This document shows positions 17,227 to 26,105 of a DNA stretch of 64,000 bases, in pieces. Numbering within the stretch: the first letter of the stretch is position 1; every line of letters starts with the position of its first letter. Origin of the DNA: UBA2705 sp963977105. GTDB taxonomy: Bacteria; Pseudomonadota; Alphaproteobacteria; Micavibrionales; Micavibrionaceae. The translations under genes were made by a program, and so were the position numbers. Under the pieces are notes generated by a model that did no database searches, had not been told where the DNA came from, and worked only from the letters and a program-made list of their open reading frames with translations. The stretch spans positions 682,001 through 746,000 of the forward strand of contig CAXBNI010000001.1 of NCBI GenBank assembly GCA_963977105.1, in the 5' to 3' direction.

Positions 17227-18136
17227 CACAAACGCTGCAGCAATAGACAAAGAAGGCGACGCGCTTAAAAAAAGCGCGGCAACGGCGTTTGAGCTTATAA
17301 TGGCGCTACGGAGAGCGCTTGATAATAGCCCACAAGCGGCGCACCCTCTGTTTGTCTCCGCTGGTGAAAACCATGAAAACCTGCCTGAACACATTCACCA
17401 CATGATTTTGATTGATGCAATTAGCCGAGTCAGTGATAATTTTGCCGTTAGCTTCGAAATCAAGCACAACGCTGCGCCCAAGCTTTCTAGAATTGAAAAT
17501 AACGCCGATTACCTAAGCGTTGCTAAATCCGTGTGGAATTTAAACTATGCGATAAATGAACTTGAAACGCCGTATTGTAACTACACAAACCGCTTGCTTT
17601 TACGCCAGTGCAAAAAAGGCTTAGAACAAGGCCGACTAAGCTGCGTTTTTTCAGACGTATCAAGCAAGAATACAAACTATATGCGCGTCGTCGACATTAA
17701 TGACCCAAGTACGCAGGCAAGCTTTATCGCAACGCAGGCGCCTGATGGCAAATTCTCGACGACATCGCCAATTGGTACAATGATACGTGACCACCACATG
17801 TTCACAAAGATGAAAGAACACGCCGAAGCGACAGGCGCACGCATTGTCTATCACTGCACCGGCGCGGATCACCTCGACGGCCTATCGCGGCATTTCAGTG
17901 ATGCCGGCCTGCCCTATCTAAACCTTATATCGGAACAATGCTTAACCTACGCACCGACTAAAGAAATGCAGGCCTCTATGCATACTTTGAAGGGCCTGCC
18001 TGATGTTAGCGCACATTATATCCCCTCAATACCCAAAAACCCACCTGATATGCTTGCTGATATTGTCACGCAGGAAGAAGAACAGCATTACGTTCATGCC
18101 AAGCTTGACTATCTCGGCCTATCTCATTTGAAATAA
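17219..18136 (+). CDS. Unknown soluble protein
   Basis: A 305-residue protein that I do not recognise. The ATG at 17219 follows AGGAAG at good spacing, while the longer frame from 17153 is only the out-of-frame overlap with the lipoprotein gene. There is no signal peptide or membrane segment. The N-terminal third looks helical; the middle (about 150-260) alternates hydrophobic and polar stretches like an alpha/beta domain, with clustered His and Asp around residues 190-225. Coupled to the lipoprotein gene by overlap and followed by a terminator shared with the convergent fabI. Confidence 0.7.
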   Translation: MDNTNAAAIDKEGDALKKSAATAFELIMALRRALDNSPQAAHPLFVSAGENHENLPEHIHHMILIDAISRVSDNFAVSFEIKHNAAPKLSRIENNADYLSVAKSVWNLNYAINELETPYCNYTNRLLLRQCKKGLEQGRLSCVFSDVSSKNTNYMRVVDINDPSTQASFIATQAPDGKFSTTSPIGTMIRDHHMFTKMKEHAEATGARIVYHCTGADHLDGLSRHFSDAGLPYLNLISEQCLTYAPTKEMQASMHTLKGLPDVSAHYIPSIPKNPPDMLADIVTQEEEQHYVHAKLDYLGLSHLK

Positions 18137-18140
18137 GCAC

Positions 18141-18175
18141 AAAAAAAGCGCCTGCTTTAGCATGCGCTTTTTTTA
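18141..18175. terminator. Bidirectional terminator, unknown gene / fabI
   Basis: An AAAGCGC-TGC stem pairs with GCA-GCGCTTT around a TTTA loop with one internal mismatch, flanked by A and T runs. It serves the plus-strand gene ending at 18136 and the minus-strand fab operon ending at 18199. Confidence 0.88.
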
Positions 18176-18198
18176 AATTCATATGAGCCCGTGTCAGC

Positions 18199-19008
18199 TT
18201 ATTTTAGCTCATCCCAGTATTCTGCAGGGCACATGCCGACGGCATTAAAACCGCAATCAACGTAATGTATTTCACCTGTTACCGCGCCTGATAATTCACT
18301 TAACAGATACACACCAGTGCCGCCAATTTCTTTCAGATCAACGCTGCGATGAAGCGGTGAAGTGAGCTCGCTATATTTGAAAATCTTACGGGCGCTGCCA
18401 ATGGCTGAGCCTGCTAATGTGCGCATTGGCCCCGCTGAAATCGCATTAACGCGGATGTTTTTACGGCCGAGATCGGCAGCTAAATAACGCGTTGATGCTT
18501 CAAGCGCCGCCTTGGCTACGCCCATCACATTGTAATTTGGCATGACTTTTTGCGCGCCGTAATAACTCAGCGTTACTGCCGCGCCGCCTTCTGTCATTAA
18601 TGGCTCAGCATGCTTCATCACTGATGTGAATGAATAACAAGAAATATGCATTGTGTGCAGGAAGTTTTCGAGGCTGGTATCAACATAGCGGCCTTTGAGT
18701 TCTTCTTTATTAGAATAAGCCACAGCATGGATAATGAAATCAATGCTGCCCCATTCTTTTTTTAGCGTTTCAAAGACAGCGGCAATATCACCATCATTAC
18801 TGACATCACATGGCATCAAAAGCGCATTGCCATGATGCGGCGCGACTAAACCTTCAACGCGTTTTTTAAATGCATCGCCTTGATAAGTAAAAGCAATTTC
18901 TGCGCCATGTTCGTAAAGTGCTTGCGCCATGCCCCATGCAATTGATTTATCATTCGCGACGCCCATAATAAGGCCGCGTTTACCTGCAAAGAGTTGTGTA
19001 TTGCTCAT
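18199..19008 (-). CDS. fabI: Enoyl-ACP reductase, FabI-type (fab operon copy)
   Basis: NAD(P)H-dependent enoyl-ACP reductase of type II fatty acid synthesis. The 269-residue short-chain dehydrogenase has the divergent FabI cofactor loop (GLIMGVANDKSIAWG) and the catalytic set Tyr149, Tyr159 and Lys166 in SYYGAQKVMPNYNVMGVAK. It is the last gene of the fabA-fabB-fabI run. A second FabI lies at 36618-37466; this copy differs in its C-terminus, which carries extra cysteines (DCGF, GMCPAEYW). The dedicated fab-operon copy is known from other alphaproteobacteria as FabI2. Confidence 0.95.
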   Translation of the reverse strand: MSNTQLFAGKRGLIMGVANDKSIAWGMAQALYEHGAEIAFTYQGDAFKKRVEGLVAPHHGNALLMPCDVSNDGDIAAVFETLKKEWGSIDFIIHAVAYSNKEELKGRYVDTSLENFLHTMHISCYSFTSVMKHAEPLMTEGGAAVTLSYYGAQKVMPNYNVMGVAKAALEASTRYLAADLGRKNIRVNAISAGPMRTLAGSAIGSARKIFKYSELTSPLHRSVDLKEIGGTGVYLLSELSGAVTGEIHYVDCGFNAVGMCPAEYWDELK

Positions 19009-19068
19009 TTTTTTATCTATTCGATTATCTTGTTATTGTTTTTATAAACCAGAATTACCCATAGTGAC

Positions 19069-20310
19069 CTAGTCAACTTTAGAAAATGCCAAGCAGCAAT
19101 TCGTGCCGCCAAAACCAAAGCTGTTTGAGAGGACTGTCGTATGCTCAACATTCTCACGGCATTCTGTCACCAAATCCATGCCTTCAGCGCCTTCATCTCT
19201 GTTTTCAACATTGATGCTTGGGCAAATGAAGTTATGCTTCATCATCAGCAAGCTATAAACAGCTTCCTGCACTGATGTCGCGCCAAGTGAGTGGCCTGTC
19301 ATTGATTTTGTTGAGCTAAATGCCGGTACAGCTTCGCCGCGTTTTTCAAAGACTTCTTTGATGCCGCCAAGCTCTGTAATATCGCCAACAGGCGTTGATG
19401 TACCATGGGTGTTAATGTAGCTAATATCGCCATCAACAGTGCTAATCGCTTGCTCCATACAACGCACAGCACCTTCACCGCTTGGGGCAACCATGTCGTG
19501 TCCATCAGATGTCGCGCCATAGCCCGTTAGCTCAGCGTAGATAGTCGCGCCGCGTGCTTTTGCGTGTTCGTATTCTTCAAGAACAAGCACGCCAGCGCCG
19601 CCGCCAATAACAAAGCCATCACGGCCTGAATCATAGGCGCGGGATGCTTTTTCTGGCGTGTCGTTATATTTAGACGACATTGCGCCCATGCCGTCAAACA
19701 AGCATGATAATTCCCAGCTAAGCTCTTCACAGCCACCGGCAAAAACAATATCTTGCTTGTCGTACATAATTTGTTCAAGGCCATTACCAATACAGTGACC
19801 TGATGTCGCACAAGCCGAAGAAATTGAGTAATTCACGCCCTTGATCTTCATGTAAGTCGCTAATGTCGCACTTGCGGTTGAAGACATACAGCGCGGCACT
19901 TGGTATGGGCCAACGCGTTTCGGCGTTTTTTCTTTGGCTGTGTTTGCGGCCAAAACAAGGTTGACTGCTGATGGGCCGCCTGAGCCCATAACAATACCTG
20001 TACGTGGGTTTGATACTTGGTCTTCACTGAGGCCAGAATCTTTAATCGCATCGCTCATCGCGACATAACAATACTGTGCGCCCTCGCCCATGAATCGGCG
20101 TGTACGGCGGTCAACAAGAGCTTCCAAATCAATCTCTGGCTTGCCATGCACTTGTGAGCGGAAGCCTAAATCAGCATATTCTTGAGAGAATGTAATACCA
20201 GACTTACCTGCTTTTAGAGATTTAACAACATCATCTGCTGTATTACCGATACAAGATACAATGCCAAGTCCAGTGACAACAACACGTCTAGGCGTAATTG
20301 GTTTCATCAT
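19069..20310 (-). CDS. fabB: 3-oxoacyl-ACP synthase I
   Basis: Condensing enzyme that, with FabA, is needed for unsaturated fatty acid synthesis. The 413-residue thiolase-fold product has the catalytic triad Cys167 (SSACATS), His302 (NTHGTSTPVGD) and His340 (KSMTGHSLGA). Pairing with fabA on one operon marks it as FabB rather than FabF. The gap to fabI is about 60 bases and to fabA 63 bases. Confidence 0.95.
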   Translation of the reverse strand: MMKPITPRRVVVTGLGIVSCIGNTADDVVKSLKAGKSGITFSQEYADLGFRSQVHGKPEIDLEALVDRRTRRFMGEGAQYCYVAMSDAIKDSGLSEDQVSNPRTGIVMGSGGPSAVNLVLAANTAKEKTPKRVGPYQVPRCMSSTASATLATYMKIKGVNYSISSACATSGHCIGNGLEQIMYDKQDIVFAGGCEELSWELSCLFDGMGAMSSKYNDTPEKASRAYDSGRDGFVIGGGAGVLVLEEYEHAKARGATIYAELTGYGATSDGHDMVAPSGEGAVRCMEQAISTVDGDISYINTHGTSTPVGDITELGGIKEVFEKRGEAVPAFSSTKSMTGHSLGATSVQEAVYSLLMMKHNFICPSINVENRDEGAEGMDLVTECRENVEHTTVLSNSFGFGGTNCCLAFSKVD

Positions 20311-20373
20311 TTTCTTACTCTTTTACTAAATTAAAGATAAATATATATTTCGATTAAAAGCGAGTACCAGCCC

Positions 20374-20931
20374 TTAAGCCGCTGCAGCCTGTGAATTATC
20401 AAACAAGCCGACCTTTAGGTCTTTCGCTTCATAAATCACTTTGCCGTCTGCAATTACTTTACCGTCTGCAATGCCAAGCACCAAACGGCGGTTTATCACG
20501 CGCTTAAAGTTAATTTCATATTGCACAAGCTTGGTTGTTGGCAGAATTTGCTCGCTGAACTTCAGTTCACCCAAGCCAATCGCACGGCCAGAACCTTTGC
20601 CGCCAATCCACCCAAGATAAAAACCAACCAATTGCCACATCGCATCTAGACCTAGACAGCCCGGCATAACGGGGTCGCCCTTGAAGTGACAATCAAAGAA
20701 CCATAGGTCAGGCTTAATGTCGAACTCAGCGACAATTTGGCCTTTACCGTGTTCTCCCCCATCTTCTGATACATGCGTGATGCGATCAAACATCAACATT
20801 GGTGGAAGTGGAAGTTGCGCGTTTCCTGGGCCGAACATTTCGCCGTTACCGCAGGAGATTATTTCCTCATAGCTGTAGGAAGATTTTTGTTCAAAGGTCA
20901 TATCACCAATTTTTTCTGTTTGTACGGACAT
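20374..20931 (-). CDS. fabA: 3-hydroxydecanoyl-ACP dehydratase/isomerase
   Basis: Hotdog-fold bifunctional enzyme that introduces the cis double bond at C10. The 185-residue product has active-site His82 and Asp96 at the family spacing of 14 (DCHFKGDPVMPGCLGLDAMW). It is the first gene of the fabA-fabB-fabI operon. Its promoter must lie in the 187-base gap upstream, which contains a short palindrome at 21034-21046. Confidence 0.96.
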   Translation of the reverse strand: MSVQTEKIGDMTFEQKSSYSYEEIISCGNGEMFGPGNAQLPLPPMLMFDRITHVSEDGGEHGKGQIVAEFDIKPDLWFFDCHFKGDPVMPGCLGLDAMWQLVGFYLGWIGGKGSGRAIGLGELKFSEQILPTTKLVQYEINFKRVINRRLVLGIADGKVIADGKVIYEAKDLKVGLFDNSQAAAA

Positions 20932-21033
20932 GACTTTTTTATACTGGCTGAAACGTATAGGCGCAAACCTTTTTTGCCAAAAAACTCTTTTTCTTAAGGG
21001 GAAATTTGCCTGTTATATAAGCGAACACTGTAG

Positions 21034-21046
21034 CTACGGTACGTAG
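21034..21046. promoter_or_regulatory. Short palindrome upstream of fabA
   Basis: CTACGGTACGTAG is a 13-base palindrome (five-base arms around GTA) about 100 bases before the fabA start. It may be an operator for the fab operon; nothing else supports this. Confidence 0.2.
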
Positions 21047-21118
21047 ACGCTGCGTTAAAATCCACAGCCTTATTTTATATCTAGAAAGAAAACCGCCTAA
21101 ACATATACAAAAGAAGTG

Positions 21119-22111
21119 TTATTCAGGGCGCGTAGACTTAAACATTTCAATCATTGCAGCAAGCGCTAATGGTTTTGCTATAACAGGTGCGATTTCAGGC
21201 TCTTCACCGCCAGCAACAACCGCAAGCATGCGTCCCGCTGCTTTTGCGCAGACAACCGCATAATCATAACTGTTTTCTAATTTTAATATCGGCAGCAAGC
21301 TTTCACAATATGGCTTAAAAGAGCGCACGACATCAACTGGCGCATATGCAGGGCAATCATTCGCCGCGAGCCCTAAACGCCAGTCCTCTCCGCACGTCAC
21401 GCCATGGCGAGCAGCTTCACGGGTCATAACATAGACAATTTCATCAAACTGAATTGGCAGGCTCATGCCTGAAAACTCACCGACATAAAACATCTTATCT
21501 GGGGTTGCTGTCTCACGCTTTGCGTGCTCTTCGCTAACGTAACCACCTGCTGCGCCGCTCAGGGATACTAAACAATCTGCCAACTGCCATTCTTGTTTTA
21601 ACATCATGTGGTCAAGCGATGCATCGCACAGTTCCTGTGCCGCAATTTCATAAGCAAGCGCACGCCATGCACATTCAATAACAAGGCGGCTGCTTTCATC
21701 TATTGGGATGTCTTGATTATCCCATTCTGATAGGTTGTGGTAGGCAAGATAGACGATAAGATCAACAAAGCCATATATGTCACGTTCCCAATCACACATC
21801 AGCTGACGGGCAAGTTCACGGCCGCGCTCTGCATTGTCTTCAACAATATAAGCAGGGGGACAGACAAACAAAGGTAGTTCGCCTGAATAGGGTTTTTTAT
21901 CCATACTGGCTGTGAATTTATCAAGGATAGATTTTAACGCATCAATAGGTTCTTCAAAATAAAGCGCCGTTTCGACCATGACACCAGCATAAAGCTGTAG
22001 CGCCATAAATACATCAATGCCTTTACCGCGCACATGCGACAATGTCGCGACATGGCGCGTCATTTCTAATGCCGTATTGGCTTTTATATTCGATTCATAG
22101 GCTAAAGACAT
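21119..22111 (-). CDS. Unknown cytoplasmic protein
   Basis: A 330-residue acidic protein I do not recognise. There is no signal peptide. It looks largely helical with many aromatic and Cys residues; the C-terminal quarter has an Ala/Val-rich stretch followed by IAPVIAKPLALAAMIEMF that could form an amphipathic helix. It is transcribed towards the fab operon but is separated from fabA by about 190 bases, so co-transcription is uncertain. Length and sustained coding-like composition support it as real. Confidence 0.7.
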   Translation of the reverse strand: MSLAYESNIKANTALEMTRHVATLSHVRGKGIDVFMALQLYAGVMVETALYFEEPIDALKSILDKFTASMDKKPYSGELPLFVCPPAYIVEDNAERGRELARQLMCDWERDIYGFVDLIVYLAYHNLSEWDNQDIPIDESSRLVIECAWRALAYEIAAQELCDASLDHMMLKQEWQLADCLVSLSGAAGGYVSEEHAKRETATPDKMFYVGEFSGMSLPIQFDEIVYVMTREAARHGVTCGEDWRLGLAANDCPAYAPVDVVRSFKPYCESLLPILKLENSYDYAVVCAKAAGRMLAVVAGGEEPEIAPVIAKPLALAAMIEMFKSTRPE

Positions 22112-22217
22112 AGCTTAAAATTGCGCGGATGCGCCCTAGATAATATTATAAACATTTGAAACCAAGCTACTTTTTGAATTGGCGAATGCCAGTAGTAGCC
22201 GAGAATTTCGATACAGT

Positions 22218-22239
22218 TGATTCTGTTAAACCAGAATCA
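22218..22239. terminator. Stem-loop after the SH3-like gene
   Basis: TGATTCTG and CAGAATCA arms enclose a six-base loop just past the stop codon of the minus-strand SH3-like gene. No clear T run follows, so it may be a weak terminator or an RNA-stabilising end. Confidence 0.35.
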
Positions 22240-22249
22240 TATTTAAACG

Positions 22250-22867
22250 TTACTCAATAACTTCATCGGCGTAAATGCCCCATAGATAGTTTTTTGCAAG
22301 CCATCCCCGATAAGATTTAAAATCAACTAAACAGAAGCCCTCGACACATTTCTTAATCTCGCCAACTGCTCCGTTTTCAACCTCAAGAACCTTACTGCTC
22401 TGCGTGTTCGCTTTTTTATAGGCAGGAATCAAATCGTCCGTTGCTTCGGATGGCTCTGATACCTCTGCCATGATAATCGCCGTACGTTTGCCGCTCAATA
22501 AAGTGCTGTGTACCCAGCTCACAGAGCCTTCGATATCTTTGATCTGGCGCCAAGCATCAAATTCAGCCGTAATTTCAACAGGCATGTTTGCACGCTTATA
22601 TATCCACTGGATAGGATAACGCAAAGCTGGCCCTGTGCGAGCATTCACTTTAGATGAACGCACAGAAACAAAGCGCGGTAGCGGTAGCCCCGTCACCTTA
22701 CCAAATGACGTGCTGGATTTAGCGCTCTGGGCTTTGGCCGCCACGCTCAGCGTTATATTGCCACCCATACATATCAAAGCTGCCAGAGTTAACAGCGTGA
22801 ATGTTCGGAATAATTTACGGTTTTTTATTTTGTTCATATGGTGCATCACAGGCTTATTCACAATCAT
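22250..22867 (-). CDS. Exported SH3-like domain protein
   Basis: A 205-residue protein with an N-terminal hydrophobic export segment at about 21-46 (signal peptide ending near AKAQS) and two bacterial SH3-like (SH3_4) modules. The first, around VRSSKVNARTGPALRYPIQW, carries the typical VNxRxGP turn; the second lies around residues 140-200 and ends with GWLAKNYLWGI. This pattern matches a family common in alphaproteobacteria, thought to bind peptidoglycan or periplasmic partners. The start could also be Met11 (22837). Divergent from dusA. Confidence 0.82.
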   Translation of the reverse strand: MIVNKPVMHHMNKIKNRKLFRTFTLLTLAALICMGGNITLSVAAKAQSAKSSTSFGKVTGLPLPRFVSVRSSKVNARTGPALRYPIQWIYKRANMPVEITAEFDAWRQIKDIEGSVSWVHSTLLSGKRTAIIMAEVSEPSEATDDLIPAYKKANTQSSKVLEVENGAVGEIKKCVEGFCLVDFKSYRGWLAKNYLWGIYADEVIE

Positions 22868-22949
22868 TTCTTGACTTTTCCGTCTTATAGAAAATATAAC
22901 ACAGTGTAATAATACTCATAGATATGCCCCTAACGGGTCAAGAGCAAAT

Positions 22950-23963
22950 ATGGTTAATGAACAGATTAATACTGAAATAGCTGATATCCGCGTTGCGCCC
23001 ATGATTGATTGGACGGATCGCCATTGCCGTTATTTCCTACGTCAACTCTCCCCCAACGTCATGCTTTATACTGAAATGGTGACATGCGGTGCATTGCTGC
23101 ATGGCGACGCCGAGCGCCACTTACGTTTTGATGATACACAGCACCCTATCGCCTTACAGCTTGGTGGCGGCGATCCTGATGATCTGGCGACATGCACTAA
23201 AATGGGCGCGGATGCTGGTTATGATGAGATTAACCTTAATTGTGGCTGCCCGAGTGACCGCGTACAAAGCGGCGCTTTTGGTGCATGCCTTATGAAAGAC
23301 CCAGATCATGTTGCACGCTGTATTGCAGCGATGTCAGGCGCGACAGATAAACCCGTCAATATCAAATGCCGTATAGGCGTTGATGAATTTGAAGATTATG
23401 ATTTTTTAAAATCATTTGTTGCGAAGACACATGCAGCAGGCTGCAATGAATTTATTGTCCATGCCCGTAAAGCTTGGTTAAAAGGCCTCAGCCCAAAACA
23501 GAACCGTGAAATCCCCCCGCTGCGCTACGATGTTGTACATCAATTAAAGCAAGATTTCCCTGATATACGTTTCGTTATTAATGGTGGCATCACAACGATA
23601 GAGCAAATTAAAGAGCAGCTCGCACTTGTCGATGGCGTGATGATAGGCCGTGAAGCATATCAAAACCCGTACATACTCGCTGAGATTGAAAAACAGATAT
23701 TCAAAAACGAATCTGTGCCGTCGCGTGATGAAGTTGCATTGAAAATGATTGATTATGCACGCGAACAATACGAAATCTACCAAACGCCAGTGAAATCAAT
23801 TACCCGCCATATATTAGGCCTTTATCAAGGCCTTCCACGATCAAAAAGGTGGCGGCGCACCCTGTCTGAGGCGCATAAGCACCCTGAAGACTACTTTGAT
23901 GTAATACAAGATGCATTGGATAATATGCACAGTAAAAAGCCAGAAACTTGCATAGCTGCTTGA
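22950..23963 (+). CDS. dusA: tRNA-dihydrouridine synthase A
   Basis: FMN-dependent reductase that makes dihydrouridine in the tRNA D-loop (U20/U20a for DusA). The 337-residue TIM-barrel product starts with VAPMIDWTDRHCR and has the catalytic cysteine in NLNCGCPSDRVQSGAFG (Cys100) and the HARKAWLKGLSPKQNREIPPL region that distinguishes DusA from DusB/C. Length is typical. It stands alone between divergent and unknown genes. Confidence 0.95.
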   Translation: MVNEQINTEIADIRVAPMIDWTDRHCRYFLRQLSPNVMLYTEMVTCGALLHGDAERHLRFDDTQHPIALQLGGGDPDDLATCTKMGADAGYDEINLNCGCPSDRVQSGAFGACLMKDPDHVARCIAAMSGATDKPVNIKCRIGVDEFEDYDFLKSFVAKTHAAGCNEFIVHARKAWLKGLSPKQNREIPPLRYDVVHQLKQDFPDIRFVINGGITTIEQIKEQLALVDGVMIGREAYQNPYILAEIEKQIFKNESVPSRDEVALKMIDYAREQYEIYQTPVKSITRHILGLYQGLPRSKRWRRTLSEAHKHPEDYFDVIQDALDNMHSKKPETCIAA

Positions 23964-24072
23964 TCCCTCCCCAATATTAACTATATTATACGTGGTCTGT
24001 TAGAGGACTCGAATATAGTATTCACCTTTTAATTCATTTGGCCGTAGGCTCAAAGTCAGGTTTTACTCGAAT

Positions 24073-24681
24073 ATGGATTGGCAACGTTTAGATCGTAAAG
24101 CGACCGAAGACCTTATACAAAAGGCCGGCTCTGCTTCTGTATTATTTTCGCCACAAACGAGCGAAGCAAGACGTGCGTCTTTATCTTTCCTTGATAACTT
24201 TGCCATATACCGCCTGACGAATTACGCAGCCCTCCCTATCATTTCCCTCGACTACCTTGTTAATGAGAACAAAACAGATAATAACAGCGTTATATATCTC
24301 GACGGTTCCAAGAACTGTATTTTGCAAGCCATTAGAAATGATAACTTTTCAATAACGGAAGAAAACATCGTGTCTTACGTTAGCTTCTTCTTCAAAAACG
24401 CACCTGACCCTGAAGGCGATATTTATATTATCGAAGATTTAGACGACCTCGTCTTTTTCGACCTTCTAGAGGCCGAGCAGCAAAACAAATTAAGAGCAAG
24501 TTTTTCAGAGCCTGAGATCCGCCGACTTGACGATGGACGTTTTGAAATCCAAGCCTGCATGGTGTACCAAGGCAGCCTAGTCACAGCCACAACATCGATT
24601 TTGGGGGACGGTAATATTAACGTATCTTCAATATCAATGATGATACACTCAACGCCAGCCTATCATAAGGTTGATAATTAA
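24073..24681 (+). CDS. Unknown protein, about 200 residues
   Basis: A 202-residue acidic soluble protein, not recognised. The C-terminal part alternates short beta-like strands (GRFEIQACMVYQGSLVTATTS and INVSSISMMIHS); the middle is rich in Asp/Glu (DPEGDIYIIEDLDDLVFFD). No signal peptide or membrane helix. It is followed by another unknown gene of similar size after 55 bases on the same strand, and then by the two tiny genes, so the four may form a lineage-specific cluster. Function unknown. Confidence 0.65.
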   Translation: MDWQRLDRKATEDLIQKAGSASVLFSPQTSEARRASLSFLDNFAIYRLTNYAALPIISLDYLVNENKTDNNSVIYLDGSKNCILQAIRNDNFSITEENIVSYVSFFFKNAPDPEGDIYIIEDLDDLVFFDLLEAEQQNKLRASFSEPEIRRLDDGRFEIQACMVYQGSLVTATTSILGDGNINVSSISMMIHSTPAYHKVDN

Positions 24682-24736
24682 GCCGCCACCAGAACAAAAC
24701 AATCTAGTTTATTATATTTAAGTGAGATGAACTTTA

Positions 24737-25351
24737 ATGACGACAGAGAATAACATAAATAAAAACAGCGAGCTTCAAGGCCCTTTCTCACAAATGGGTC
24801 AGCCTGGTGCATTAGATGCGTTGCGCCATGACCACCATGATGTCGTGTTGAAAAAAGCACGCCAATCTCTGGAGAAAGTCGCAACCGGCAGAGCTTTGCT
24901 TGCCGTGCTTGATAAATATAACTTTCCGATAAACATTCTTAAAGGCAAAGAAATCACGTATTTAAGCCCTGATGAAAAAAGCTTAACCCTGTTCGCACCG
25001 CCTGAATATAAAGGCTTGGAAAGCACGCTTGGGATGGCACTAGGCTTAGGCCTGCGCGAATTAGAGCAAGGCCTTATGGGGATCACTCGCCCGACACAGG
25101 ACATGGACGATATTACATATTGTCAACGTATTCTTACAAAGAGTGTTGACATAACTAAGTATATGTGTATAATAGCAAGTGAGTTCCATGATACCCATGA
25201 CGATAAGAAGCCTCTTGACAAGGTTATTGAATTGGGACATGGTGATGTATACAAAGCATACATTAATAAAGTTTCATATGAAGAGTTCGTCGACTTGTTT
25301 GTCGAAAAAGACATCGAAACATATGAAAATAGTACAGGTAATAGTGAGTAA
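24737..25351 (+). CDS. Unknown protein, about 200 residues
   Basis: A 204-residue soluble protein, not recognised. The central part contains a mixed alpha/beta-looking stretch (LLAVLDKYNFPINILKGKEITYL) followed by a Gly/Leu-rich segment at about 95-115, and the C-terminus is helical and acidic. An early HDHH cluster (residues 31-34) might bind metal. Only 20 bases separate its stop from the 55-residue gene at 25372, which suggests they share a transcript ending at the terminator at 25571. Confidence 0.65.
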   Translation: MTTENNINKNSELQGPFSQMGQPGALDALRHDHHDVVLKKARQSLEKVATGRALLAVLDKYNFPINILKGKEITYLSPDEKSLTLFAPPEYKGLESTLGMALGLGLRELEQGLMGITRPTQDMDDITYCQRILTKSVDITKYMCIIASEFHDTHDDKKPLDKVIELGHGDVYKAYINKVSYEEFVDLFVEKDIETYENSTGNSE

Positions 25352-25371
25352 GTAGAAAGTATAGGTGTAAT

Positions 25372-25539
25372 ATGACTAACGCAGGTAATATGAGTACAAT
25401 GTTAAAAAATGCTAGATCTATGATGCCAGCGCCAGCACTTCGTGCTGCTAAAGCTGCGGTATCAACTATCCCAGAAACTGGCCACAGCATCCATGCGAAA
25501 AAAGGCGGCCCAGCCCGCGGCCTAGCCCCGCGCATGTAA
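25372..25539 (+). CDS. 55-residue basic microprotein A
   Basis: A short reading frame encoding 55 residues, Ala/Lys/Arg/Pro-rich. Support: the spacing after the upstream gene, a strong terminator 31 bases after its stop, and similarity to the 52-residue product at 25791-25949. Aligned from ALR without gaps, both share ALR, then PE ten residues on, then HA followed by two basic residues. AGGTG precedes the ATG at short spacing. No signal peptide or membrane segment. The paired conservation makes a chance frame unlikely. Confidence 0.55.
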   Translation: MTNAGNMSTMLKNARSMMPAPALRAAKAAVSTIPETGHSIHAKKGGPARGLAPRM

Positions 25540-25570
25540 GACAATAGATGCCAAATATTAAAGAATTCTT

Positions 25571-25599
25571 AAAAACCGCCTTTATAGGCGGTTTTTTTT
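25571..25599 (+). terminator. Terminator after microprotein A
   Basis: ACCGCC and GGCGGT arms with a six-base loop, preceded by A's and followed by eight T's: a textbook intrinsic terminator. Confidence 0.93.
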
Positions 25600-25790
25600 G
25601 CTTAGCCCTTACAGTTAATGGGCTCACCCACCATCCCTAACGCTGGCCAACCACAACCTTGCGCAATATAATTATACAGAAGGGCGACTTATCAACATAT
25701 TGTTGCTCTGATTTTATTTAGTGCATTGACTCCTGTATGATATCGAGTCACCATAAGGTTAACAATAACGATAAAAAAATGAGGTGCATC

Positions 25791-25949
25791 ATGAAATCAG
25801 GACTTATTACAGAGAGTTTTACACAACTTAACAAGATCGACAATGCGCAAGCACTCCGTAAGATTGCTAAAAGCTGTTTCGCTCTTCCAGAGGCAAACAC
25901 AGTGGATCATGCACGTCGCGTGGCTGCACCTTCAATGAAAGTCGCATAA
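25791..25949 (+). CDS. 52-residue basic microprotein B
   Basis: I start this gene at the ATG at 25791, which has GAGGTG at ideal spacing; the longer frame from 25737 has no Shine-Dalgarno. The 52-residue product is basic and soluble, with ALRKIAKSCFALPEANTVDH as its core, aligned residue for residue with the equivalent stretch of microprotein A. It has its own terminator 26 bases after the stop, so it is probably an independent, possibly highly expressed short transcript. Function unknown. Confidence 0.65.
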   Translation: MKSGLITESFTQLNKIDNAQALRKIAKSCFALPEANTVDHARRVAAPSMKVA

Positions 25950-25975
25950 GACTTTCCACACACAGATTTTTTTTT

Positions 25976-26003
25976 AAAAGCCGCCTGATTTGGGCGGCTT
26001 TTT
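25976..26003 (+). terminator. Terminator after microprotein B
   Basis: GCCGCC and GGCGGC arms around a seven-base loop with a leading A run and a trailing T run. It insulates the microprotein gene from gcvPA. Confidence 0.9.
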
Positions 26004-26105
26004 GTTTGTGCATATATTGGTGCGCGCTTACGCCCCTCACTTGCCCTATGGCGCAAATAATTTAATATATAAAAATACAAACATCAAAACAGACGAGGCC
26101 GTCAC

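Noticed and set aside
26004..26105. Glycine riboswitch upstream of gcvPA
   Set aside because: The roughly 100-base leader shows none of the expected paired helices or conserved core; the two hairpins further upstream are plain terminators.
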